Origin: Candidatus Segatella albertsiae
Lineage (GTDB): Bacteria; Bacteroidota; Bacteroidia; Bacteroidales; Bacteroidaceae
NCBI GenBank assembly: GCA_002451555.1
Contig: DKCU01000093.1
Span: forward strand, 1-12,647
Length of the DNA: 12,647 bases
Reading direction: 5' to 3'
The translations under genes and the position numbers were made by a program. This document shows positions 6,148 through 12,647 of the stretch, piece by piece; within the stretch, counting starts at the first letter, position 1, and each line of letters starts with the position of its first letter. The notes beneath the pieces were generated by a model. That model made no database searches. It was not told where the DNA came from and was given only the letters and a program-made list of their open reading frames with translations.

Positions 6148-7416
6148 ATGAAAATTTTATTGTTAGGAGGCGGTGGCCGCGAGCACGCCTTAGCATGGAA
6201 AATCGCTCAGAGCGAGAAAGTGGAGAAACTCTTTATCGCTCCTGGTAATGCCGGTACTCAGAATGTCGGCGAGAATGTCAACATCAAGGCCGACGACTTC
6301 GAGGCTCTCAAGAACTTCACAGTCGAGAACGGCGTAGATATGGTAGTCGTAGGTCCTGAAGACCCACTGGTAAAGGGAGTCTATGACGACTTCAAGAACG
6401 ACCCTCGCACCAAGGACATCCCTGTGATCGGTCCATCCAAGGCTGGTGCAGTATTGGAAGGCAGCAAGGACTTCGCCAAGCAATTCATGAAGCGCCACAA
6501 CATCCCTACAGCCAAGTACGAGACTTTCGACGGCGAGCATGTGGAGGAAGGCTTGAAGTTCCTGGAGACCTTGAAGGCTCCTTACGTACTGAAGGCCGAC
6601 GGCTTGTGCGCCGGCAAGGGCGTTCTCATCCTCCCTACCCTCGAAGAGGCCAAGAAGGAGTTCAAGGAGATGCTCGGCGGTATGTTTGGCAACGCTTCCG
6701 CACGTGTGGTCATCGAGGAATTCTTGAGCGGCATCGAGTGCTCCGTCTTCGTATTGACAGATGGCAAGAACTACAAGATTCTGCCTGAGGCGAAAGACTA
6801 CAAGCGCATCGGTGAGCACGATACTGGCTTGAACACCGGTGGTATGGGTAGCGTTACTCCAGTGCCTTTCGCCACCAAGGAGTGGATGCAGAAGGTGGAA
6901 GACCGCATCATCCGTCCTACCGTGGATGGCTTGGCTGAGGAGAACATCGACTACAAGGGATTCATCTTCTTCGGTCTTATCAACGTGGAGGGCGAGCCAA
7001 TGGTCATCGAGTACAACTGCCGCATGGGCGACCCTGAGACCGAGAGCGTGATGCTTCGCTTGAAGAGCGACATCGTGGATCTCTTCGAGGGTGTGGCTGC
7101 TGGCGACTTGGACAAGAGAAACATCGAGTTCGACGAGCGTGCGGCTGTCTGCGTGATGCTCGTGAGCGGCGGTTATCCTGAGGCCTACAAGAAGGGCTAT
7201 CCCATCGAGGGCATCGACGACGTGGAAGGCTCCGTGGTATTCCATTCAGGCACAGCCTTGAAGGACGGACAGGTAGTTACCAATGGTGGTCGTGTCATCT
7301 GCGTCGTAAGCTACGGCAAGGACAAGGACGAGGCACTGAAGAAGAGCTTCGCCGAGGCACAGAAGATCAAGTTCACCGACAAGTACTTCCGTTCCGATAT
7401 CGGACAAGATCTTTAA
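6148..7416 (+). CDS. purD: Phosphoribosylamine--glycine ligase (GAR synthetase)
   Basis: The enzyme joins glycine to 5-phosphoribosylamine using ATP, the second step of de novo IMP synthesis. The 422-aa length is standard for the single-domain bacterial form. The N-terminal domain opens with LLLGGGGREHALAWK (4-18) and has VVVGPEDPLVKG at 66-77. The ATP-grasp domain contains YVLKADGLCAGKGV at 146-159, LNTGGMGS at 228-235 and IEYNCRMGDPETE at 287-299, which holds the metal-binding residues. SGGYPEAYKKG at 340-350 belongs to the C-terminal domain. No other pur gene is adjacent. The 57-nt stretch before it shows no clear promoter, so it may be read from upstream. No frameshift or missing residue is seen. 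Confidence 0.97.
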   Translation: MKILLLGGGGREHALAWKIAQSEKVEKLFIAPGNAGTQNVGENVNIKADDFEALKNFTVENGVDMVVVGPEDPLVKGVYDDFKNDPRTKDIPVIGPSKAGAVLEGSKDFAKQFMKRHNIPTAKYETFDGEHVEEGLKFLETLKAPYVLKADGLCAGKGVLILPTLEEAKKEFKEMLGGMFGNASARVVIEEFLSGIECSVFVLTDGKNYKILPEAKDYKRIGEHDTGLNTGGMGSVTPVPFATKEWMQKVEDRIIRPTVDGLAEENIDYKGFIFFGLINVEGEPMVIEYNCRMGDPETESVMLRLKSDIVDLFEGVAAGDLDKRNIEFDERAAVCVMLVSGGYPEAYKKGYPIEGIDDVEGSVVFHSGTALKDGQVVTNGGRVICVVSYGKDKDEALKKSFAEAQKIKFTDKYFRSDIGQDL

Positions 7417-7441
7417 ATGAATGTATAATGTATAAATAATG

Positions 7442-7469
7442 AATGATAAATTCATTATAATTTATCATT
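7442..7469. repeat. AT-rich inverted repeat after purD, possible terminator
   Basis: AATGATAAATT (7442-7452) and AATTTATCATT (7459-7469) form a perfect 11-bp stem with a 6-nt loop. AT-rich TATAAT-like words surround it (7424-7480). It could end purD transcripts, but the stem is weak and lacks a clean T-run, and the next ATG is only 16 nt beyond. It may instead be one of the dispersed intergenic repeats typical of these genomes. Confidence 0.5.
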
Positions 7470-7484
7470 TATAATTCAATTTTG

Positions 7485-8447
7485 ATGTTAAGAAAGAAAA
7501 CATTTCAAAATAAGGTAGCGGCAAGCCGCTATTCACTCCCTATCACTGCAATCCTTGCCACCGTGGCATGGGTTGCAGTGGGCTTTATGTCGCAAAATGT
7601 CTGGGCGGAATTCGCTTTTACGATTATCTCCACCCTGCTCATGGTGCAACTGAACAACCAAAACTCTCTGATGCGTACCTATAGCCGCATGGTGTCATGC
7701 AGTTTCTTGGTGCTCATCACGATGGCAAGCCTTCCTACCCCATCTTTCAGGGCGAGCATCGTCACGATGTGCTTCATCGCCTTCTACCTCATCGTCTGGA
7801 ACACCTACCAAGACCGCCAGGCTGCGGGATGGACTTTCTACGCATTCTTCTGCATCGGCTTGGCATCGACGGTATTCATACAGGTGCTCTATTTCATGCC
7901 GCTGTGCTGGTTGATGATGCTATTTTTCACCAACTCGTTCAGTGCCCGCACCTTCGTCGCCTCCCTGATAGGCATCGTCACACCCTACTGGTTCATGGTG
8001 ATTTACTATGCTTTCGCACAAGATGTGGATGGACTTCTGGCACATCTCATGAGCTTCATCGACTACCAAGATTTGTTCGATTACTCCCAGATAACGATAC
8101 ACCAGATACTCAACATCAGTTACATCCTGCTCCTGAGTATCATCGGTAGCGTCCACTTCATGCGCACAAGCTACGCCGACAAGATACGCACACGCATGAT
8201 ATACGAGTCGCTCATCATGATGATGTTTGTGACTTTTGCATTTCTCATCCTCCAGCCTCAGCACGAAGACGAACTGTCTGGCATCATGATCGTGAATGTG
8301 TCGCCGTTAGTGGCCCACTACGTCACTTACACCCGAGGCAAGGTTTCGAACATCTCTTTCATCGTAATGATAGTGCTGATTTTGTTGATTTTAGTATATA
8401 ACATATTGGTTCCTGACATGACAGTTCTACAGGCGCTGCAATCATAA
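7485..8447 (+). CDS. Polytopic inner-membrane protein of unknown function
   Basis: The 320-aa product has about nine or ten hydrophobic segments, near residues 18-36, 41-56, 69-84, 90-106, 115-147 (probably two), 157-178, 209-226, 242-257, 264-281 (weak) and 290-309. A short basic N terminus (LRKK) precedes the first. There is no signal peptide, soluble domain or catalytic motif that I recognise. A loop before the third segment has the polar stretch NNQNSLMRTYSRM (58-70). It loosely recalls DUF6427-type membrane proteins of Bacteroidota, but that is weak. I place the start at the ATG at 7485; an in-frame TTG at 7482 is less likely. The gap to the next gene is 90 nt with no obvious promoter. 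Confidence 0.8.
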   Translation: MLRKKTFQNKVAASRYSLPITAILATVAWVAVGFMSQNVWAEFAFTIISTLLMVQLNNQNSLMRTYSRMVSCSFLVLITMASLPTPSFRASIVTMCFIAFYLIVWNTYQDRQAAGWTFYAFFCIGLASTVFIQVLYFMPLCWLMMLFFTNSFSARTFVASLIGIVTPYWFMVIYYAFAQDVDGLLAHLMSFIDYQDLFDYSQITIHQILNISYILLLSIIGSVHFMRTSYADKIRTRMIYESLIMMMFVTFAFLILQPQHEDELSGIMIVNVSPLVAHYVTYTRGKVSNISFIVMIVLILLILVYNILVPDMTVLQALQS

Positions 8448-8537
8448 AGAAAGTGATCAAAAAAGGAAAATTCTGGAAGAAAGTTCTTAAAAGAAAGGTT
8501 TAAAAGACAATTAAAGACAAAAAAGAACCATAGATAG

Positions 8538-8990
8538 ATGGGTTGGATAATAGATTTTTTAGTCACTTGGGGCTATTGGGGCATGTTGGTCTCCGCCTTT
8601 CTGGCAGGTAGTTTCTTCCCCTTCAGCAGCGAGGCAGTGATGGCAGGATTGCAGGCGGCAGGTTTGGAGCCTATACCTCTTATTATATATGGCAGCATCG
8701 GCAACGTGCTCGGTTCGATGTTCAACTATGGCGTCGGACGACTCGGCAAGATCGAATGGATAGAGAAATACCTGCACGTGAAGAAGGAGAGCATGGACAA
8801 GGCTGAGCGATTCATGGCGGGCAGAGGAGCATGGATGGGATTCTTCGCCTTCCTACCTCTGCTGGGAAGTGCCATCACCATCGTGCTCGGCTTGACAAGA
8901 GCCAACGTTCCGATTTCGATAATCAGCATCACCATCGGAAAAGTATTGAGATACGTACTGCTCGTCTATGGACTGAGCTTTATCTTTTAA
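8538..8990 (+). CDS. DedA/YqaA-type (SNARE-associated) membrane protein
   Basis: This 150-aa protein fits the small YqaA branch of the DedA family. Relatives of the wider family translocate undecaprenyl phosphate or phospholipids across the inner membrane, but the role of the YqaA branch is unsettled. Visible family features are FPFSSEAVMAGL at 27-38 in a re-entrant hydrophobic stretch, GSIGNVLGSMFNYGVGR at 52-68, and a second re-entrant segment with FLPLLGSAITIVLGLTR at 105-121. A final membrane helix lies at about 125-149. An amphipathic charged section (69-97) separates the two halves. The length is typical. The ATG at 8538 is chosen because it begins right at the first hydrophobic helix; no good ribosome site is visible. 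Confidence 0.85.
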   Translation: MGWIIDFLVTWGYWGMLVSAFLAGSFFPFSSEAVMAGLQAAGLEPIPLIIYGSIGNVLGSMFNYGVGRLGKIEWIEKYLHVKKESMDKAERFMAGRGAWMGFFAFLPLLGSAITIVLGLTRANVPISIISITIGKVLRYVLLVYGLSFIF

Positions 8991-9009
8991 AGTGAAGAGT
9001 GTTTTAAAA

Positions 9010-9046
9010 GTGAAGAGTGAAGAGTGAAGAGTGAAGAATTCAAATG
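9010..9046. repeat. Second copy of the GTGAAGA heptamer arm
   Basis: Four perfect tandem GTGAAGA heptamers (9010-9037) are followed by ATTCAAATG. This 37-bp stretch matches 4336-4372 inside the peptidase gene with only four differences, all GT to AC in the two middle heptamers. A further AGTGAAGAGTG lies at 8991-9001, right after the DedA-like stop. No opposite arm is seen nearby, so this looks like a half element. It fills most of the gap before the metal-binding lipoprotein gene. Confidence 0.8.
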
Positions 9047-9068
9047 TTTAAGTAATTAAAAGTTTATC

Positions 9069-9995
9069 ATGAATTGTTTTATGAAGCAGTTTTTTTATCT
9101 CATATTATTTTGTGCAGTTTTTGCAGGCTGCAAGGGGAAAAGTGACAAAAAGGAATTCGACCCAAGCAAACCGACTGTCAGTGTCACCATCGAACCATTC
9201 CGCTACTTCGTGGAGCAGATTGCTGGCGATGATGTCAATGTCAACGTGATGGTACCAGCTGGCAGCAATCCAGAGACTTATGAGCCTACCGCTCAGCAGA
9301 TGGTGCAACTTTCTCAAAGCATCCTCTATTTCAAGGTGGGCAAGATAGGATTTGAGACCACGTGGATGAAAAAGCTACAACAAAATGCCAAAAAGATGAA
9401 GGTGATAGACACTTCCGCTGGCATCGAATTGCTGAAGACCAAAGGTGGAAACTTTGATCCACACACGTGGATGAGCATCCACAGCGCTGAAATCATCACC
9501 GCCAACATAGCCGGTGCCCTGATGGATGCCTTCCCAGACAAAGCCCAGACCTACAAGGAGAACTATTGGAAATATCGCACTCATCTCAAGGAACTAGAGA
9601 AAGAAATGGACAAATACGACTTTTCTGTGGGCTATGGTCGCCAAACAAGTTTTGTCATCTACCACCCTATCCTCACCTACTTCGCCAAAGAGCGATATTT
9701 AGAACAGATTCCTTTGGAAGAGGAAGGCAGGGAACCAAGCATCAGCCAGTTGAAAGACATCATCAATCTGGCCCAGTCGGAAGACATCAACTTACTCTTC
9801 GTGCAAAAGGAGTTTGCCAACCGCAACGTGCAAACTTTCATCAAAGAAACAGGGGTGAAGCCTATCGAAATCAACCCTCTAAGCTACGACTGGGAAGGAC
9901 AAATGCTCTACATCATGAAATGTATCGCTAAATCGAGAAAGACCTACCAAGGTGCGACAAGAGCATGGGCTAGGCAGCAAGCAGCAAACCATTAA
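9069..9995 (+). CDS. Metal ABC transporter substrate-binding lipoprotein (ZnuA/TroA-like)
   Basis: This periplasmic protein should capture zinc or manganese and hand it to an ABC transporter. The 308-aa product has a lipoprotein signal ending VFAGC, with Cys21 as the lipidated residue. If the in-frame ATG at 9081 (Met5) is used, the signal begins MKQFF, which looks more typical; both starts are open. Cluster A-1 landmarks are present: GSNPETYEPT at 65-74, DPHTWMS at 130-136 with His132, YHPILTYFA at 198-206 with His199, and GREPSISQL at 220-228. The first ligand, usually His in NPHxYEP, is Glu69 here. The histidine-rich loop of many ZnuA proteins is absent. The ATPase gene follows after 117 nt. 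Zinc versus manganese cannot be decided. Confidence 0.88.
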   Translation: MNCFMKQFFYLILFCAVFAGCKGKSDKKEFDPSKPTVSVTIEPFRYFVEQIAGDDVNVNVMVPAGSNPETYEPTAQQMVQLSQSILYFKVGKIGFETTWMKKLQQNAKKMKVIDTSAGIELLKTKGGNFDPHTWMSIHSAEIITANIAGALMDAFPDKAQTYKENYWKYRTHLKELEKEMDKYDFSVGYGRQTSFVIYHPILTYFAKERYLEQIPLEEEGREPSISQLKDIINLAQSEDINLLFVQKEFANRNVQTFIKETGVKPIEINPLSYDWEGQMLYIMKCIAKSRKTYQGATRAWARQQAANH

Positions 9996-10019
9996 ATACA
10001 CCTCGGTTGTATTAGAACA

Positions 10020-10095
10020 AGGTTCATCTCATCCAATCAGGTTCATCTTATCCAATCAGGTTCATTTCATCTAATTAGGTTCATTTCCTTTAATC
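10020..10095. repeat. Four tandem 19-bp repeats before the ABC ATPase gene
   Basis: Units are at 10020-10038, 10039-10057, 10058-10076 and 10077-10095. Each begins AGGTTCAT and ends in a form of CCAATC (AGGTTCATCTCATCCAATC in the first). The first two differ by one base, and the third and fourth diverge more, mainly C to T. The unit is not palindromic. The array lies wholly between the binding protein and the ATPase and stops 17 nt before the ATPase ATG. It may be a minisatellite, a set of protein sites, or part of the mRNA between the two cistrons. Confidence 0.9.
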
Positions 10096-10112
10096 AAACA
10101 TTTGGCTATCCT

Positions 10113-10865
10113 ATGACTCCCATCATAAAAATCGAGCACCTCTCAGCAGGTTACGATGAGAAACAAGTGCTCAACGACATCAATCTCACCGTCTATCAAG
10201 ACGATTACCTTGGCATCATCGGTCCCAACGGTGGTGGCAAGACCACGCTCATGCGCCTCATCCTCGGACTGAAGAAACCGACGGAAGGAAAGATTCGTTT
10301 CTTCAAAGCTGTGAAAGACGAAAAAGGTGAAACGTGCAAGGACGAGAAGGGTGAACCTACCGTCCAAGAAGTGAAGGAGATAACCATGGGCTATCTCCCA
10401 CAGTACAACGACCTCGACAAGCAATTTCCCATCTCAGTATATGAGGTCGTGCTGTCGGGTCTGAGCAAGTCGAAAGGTCTGTTCTCACGATATTCCAAGG
10501 CACAGCACCAACAAGTGCTCGACACCTTGGAGCGGATGCAGCTCGCCGACTTGAAGGACCGTCATATCGGAGCATTGAGCGGCGGACAGTTGCAGCGAGT
10601 GCTCCTCGCCCGTGCCATCGTCGCCAAGCCAGACGTGCTCATCTTGGACGAGCCCAACACCTACATCGACCGCCGATTCCAGAAGCAGATGTACGAGATG
10701 TTGGAGCAAATCAACAAGGACTGCGCCATCATCATCGTGAGCCACGACATCGCCGAGGTGCTCAACAATGTGAAGCACATCGCCTGCGTCAACCATCATC
10801 TACATTATCACGACACGGCGGATATGCCAAGGGAGAAGCTCGAAGAGCATTTTCTCAATGTATAA
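10113..10865 (+). CDS. Metal ABC transporter ATP-binding protein (ZnuC-like)
   Basis: This cytoplasmic ATPase drives metal import with the lipoprotein encoded upstream. All ABC motifs are visible in the 250-aa product: Walker A GPNGGGKTT at 37-45, Q-loop Gln97 in YLPQ, signature LSGGQ at 155-159, Walker B VLILDEP at 175-181 with Glu180, and H-loop His211. GPNGGGKTT is typical of the zinc/manganese branch. An insertion of about 20 residues (66-88) contains the tandem peptide KDEKGE twice (68-73 and 76-81), between the first beta sheet and the Q-loop. No permease gene follows; the next gene is unrelated. The ATG at 10113 gives the usual N terminus. Confidence 0.92.
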   Translation: MTPIIKIEHLSAGYDEKQVLNDINLTVYQDDYLGIIGPNGGGKTTLMRLILGLKKPTEGKIRFFKAVKDEKGETCKDEKGEPTVQEVKEITMGYLPQYNDLDKQFPISVYEVVLSGLSKSKGLFSRYSKAQHQQVLDTLERMQLADLKDRHIGALSGGQLQRVLLARAIVAKPDVLILDEPNTYIDRRFQKQMYEMLEQINKDCAIIIVSHDIAEVLNNVKHIACVNHHLHYHDTADMPREKLEEHFLNV

Positions 10866-10940
10866 ACATTTTGTTGCGGCATAATATATAATATTACCTA
10901 AAAAAACAACTAAGAAAAGCTCTATATCTTATCTTTTTAG

Positions 10941-10948
10941 TATCTTTG
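10941..10948 (+). promoter_or_regulatory. Probable promoter -7 box for the DUF2723 gene
   Basis: TATCTTTG fits TAnnTTTG and lies in the word GTATCTTTGCA, identical to the cysE promoter at 245-255. No clear TTTG is found 19-21 bp upstream (10916-10921 reads AAAGCT), so the -33 part is weak. Transcription would begin near 10955, about 36 nt before the ATG. It suggests that this gene is transcribed independently of the metal transport genes. Confidence 0.6.
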
Positions 10949-10990
10949 CAAAGTTATTTTCGAAATACATACATTAAAGTTTAAACAATA

Positions 10991-12647
10991 ATGAAACAGT
11001 ACAAATTGGTGGACAATATCTTCGGATGGGTCGCATTCATCATAGCGGCTTTCACTTATTGTTCCACGATTGAACCGACAGCCAGTTTCTGGGACTGTCC
11101 TGAGTTTATCACTACTGCTTACAAGCAAGAGATCGGTCACCCTCCTGGGGCACCATTCTTCATGCTCATGGGCAATTTCTTCACACATTTCGCAAGCGAT
11201 GCCACACAGGTGGCAAAGATGGTGAACACGATGAGCGCCCTCCTGAGTGCCGTCTGCATCATGTTCCTTTTCTGGACCATCACCCACTTGGCTCGCAAGC
11301 TCATCATCGGCGACTGGAAAGAGATGACCACCGCCAAGATGATTGCCATCGAGGCATCAGGTATGGTGGGCGCACTCATCTACACATGGAGCGATACCTT
11401 CTGGTTCTCCGCCGTGGAGGGTGAGGTGTATGCGTTCTCGTCTGCCTTCACTGCAGTGGTGTTCTGGCTGATATTGAAGTGGGAAGACCACGCCGACGAG
11501 CCTCACAGCGACCGTTGGCTCGTGCTCATCGCCTACATGACTGGCTTGAGTATCGGCGTACACCTGCTCAACTTGCTTTGCATCCCTGCCATCGTATTGG
11601 TATATTACTATAAGAAGGTGCCACATGCCAACTTGAAGGGTTCCCTCCTGGCATTGATGATTTCCTTCTTGGTAGTCGTTGCCGTACTCTATGGCGTGGT
11701 ACCAGGCATCATCACCGTGGGCGGATGGTTCGAGCTGTTCTTCGTCAACGTGCTCGGTTGTCCATTCAACACCGGTGAAATCATCTACATCATCTGCCTT
11801 GTAGCAGCCGTCCTTTGGGGCATCTACGAGACATACAATGCCAGTGACAAGAACGAGAGAAAGCAGAACATCGCCTTCGTACTCGGCTTCGGCATGCTCG
11901 GCATCCCATTCTACGGATATGGTTGGAGCGCAGCTATCACAGGCATCATCGTCATGGTGATACTCTGGTTCGTACTTCGCTACAAGCGCAAGAAGGAAGT
12001 CGTGGCAGGCGTTGACGAGACCACAGGCATCAGCAAGAAGAAGCTGCAACTCCTGCCTCTCATCTCCGCTCGTGTCAAGAACACGGCATTGCTCTGCATG
12101 CTGATGTTGATGATCGGCTACTCCAGCTACACGCTCATCGTCATCCGCTCTTCAGCCAACCCTCCGATGGACCAGAACTCTCCTGAGGACATCTTTACCC
12201 TAGGAAGCTACTTGAGCCGTGACCAGTATGGCGACCGCCCACTATTCTACGGACAGGCATATACATCGCAAGTTGCTCTCGAAGTGGATGGCAACATGTG
12301 CAAGCCTGTGATGAGCGAGGGCGCTCCTGTATATCAGCGCAAGGAGAAAGCCAGCAAGGACGAGAAAGACTCTTACTTCATCGTAAGTCACAAGAATAAA
12401 TACAAGTACGCACAGAATATGCTCTTCCCTCGTATGTACGACTCTGGTCATGCACAAGCTTACGAGGACTGGATGGGTGGTGTCGATGGAACTGAAGTTC
12501 CTTACGACCGATGCGGTGAGAACATCATGGTGAAGGTACCTTCACAGGTGGATAACATCCGCTTCTTCCTCTCCTATCAGTGCAACTTCATGTATTGGCG
12601 TTACTTCATGTGGAACTTCGCCGGCCGTCAGAACGACATCCAGGGCA
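10991..12647 (+). CDS. DUF2723 family membrane protein, N-terminal part
   Basis: The gene runs off the end of the window; 552 codons are present without a stop. The start MKQYKLVDNIFGWVAF and the motif SFWDCPEF (32-39) followed by GHPPGAP (49-55) mark the DUF2723 family (Pfam PF11028). This is a large group of Bacteroidota integral membrane proteins with a glycosyltransferase GT-C-like layout. The acidic residues Asp35 and Glu38 lie in the first periplasmic loop, where GT-C enzymes keep catalytic acids. EGEVYAF (143-149) and GLSIGVHLLNLL (185-196) are also family-typical. About ten membrane helices occupy the first 370 residues, and a soluble region follows. Family members are usually around 1000 residues, so about half is missing. 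Its acceptor is not shown by the sequence. It has its own -7 box. Confidence 0.92.
   Translation, partial: MKQYKLVDNIFGWVAFIIAAFTYCSTIEPTASFWDCPEFITTAYKQEIGHPPGAPFFMLMGNFFTHFASDATQVAKMVNTMSALLSAVCIMFLFWTITHLARKLIIGDWKEMTTAKMIAIEASGMVGALIYTWSDTFWFSAVEGEVYAFSSAFTAVVFWLILKWEDHADEPHSDRWLVLIAYMTGLSIGVHLLNLLCIPAIVLVYYYKKVPHANLKGSLLALMISFLVVVAVLYGVVPGIITVGGWFELFFVNVLGCPFNTGEIIYIICLVAAVLWGIYETYNASDKNERKQNIAFVLGFGMLGIPFYGYGWSAAITGIIVMVILWFVLRYKRKKEVVAGVDETTGISKKKLQLLPLISARVKNTALLCMLMLMIGYSSYTLIVIRSSANPPMDQNSPEDIFTLGSYLSRDQYGDRPLFYGQAYTSQVALEVDGNMCKPVMSEGAPVYQRKEKASKDEKDSYFIVSHKNKYKYAQNMLFPRMYDSGHAQAYEDWMGGVDGTEVPYDRCGENIMVKVPSQVDNIRFFLSYQCNFMYWRYFMWNFAGRQNDIQG

Noticed and set aside
7482..7484. TTG start for the membrane protein
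   Set aside because: An ATG follows immediately at 7485 and gives the same protein less one residue.

Overview
The window looks like a chromosomal segment of a Bacteroidales bacterium, most likely Prevotella/Segatella-like. The reasons are the Bacteroidota-type promoters (TTTG, then TAnnTTTG), nearly absent Shine-Dalgarno sites, a DUF2723 membrane protein, a Bacteroidales-style secreted S9 dipeptidyl peptidase, and dense small intergenic repeats. The genus is inferred from gene style, not from a marker gene. Every gene I accept is on the + strand.

Layout. Positions 1-329 hold GC-rich hairpins, a tandem array of 11-bp units and a good promoter. They lead into cysE (serine O-acetyltransferase), which overlaps by 17 nt a THUMP-type RNA methyltransferase with an RGG-rich tail. 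A 279-bp gap (2872-3150) holds a run of stem-loops, five of which carry the same AAAAC loop on different stems. Next is a secreted S9 dipeptidyl peptidase (3151-5535) whose reading frame contains a small inverted-repeat element made of GTGAAGA heptamers. A compact AT-rich gene pair follows (a 66-aa protein and a PemK/MazF-like toxin), then purD, a polytopic membrane protein of unknown role, and a DedA/YqaA-type membrane protein. A second copy of the heptamer sequence lies next, followed by a metal ABC transporter lipoprotein, a four-unit 19-bp array, and the matching ABC ATPase with no permease beside it. The window ends inside a DUF2723 gene that has its own promoter.

How the parts relate. 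Most genes are housekeeping (cysteine synthesis, RNA modification, purine synthesis, metal uptake, peptide degradation) and do not form one pathway. cysE and the methyltransferase are probably co-transcribed. The toxin-antitoxin-like pair starts 20 nt after the peptidase and probably rides on its transcript. The binding lipoprotein and the ATPase should work together with a permease encoded elsewhere.

The most unusual content is non-coding. At least four unrelated short repeat architectures sit in gaps or inside a gene. The AAAAC-loop hairpin array (2927-3122) is the best candidate for an undescribed element, because its stems vary with compensating changes while the loop stays fixed.
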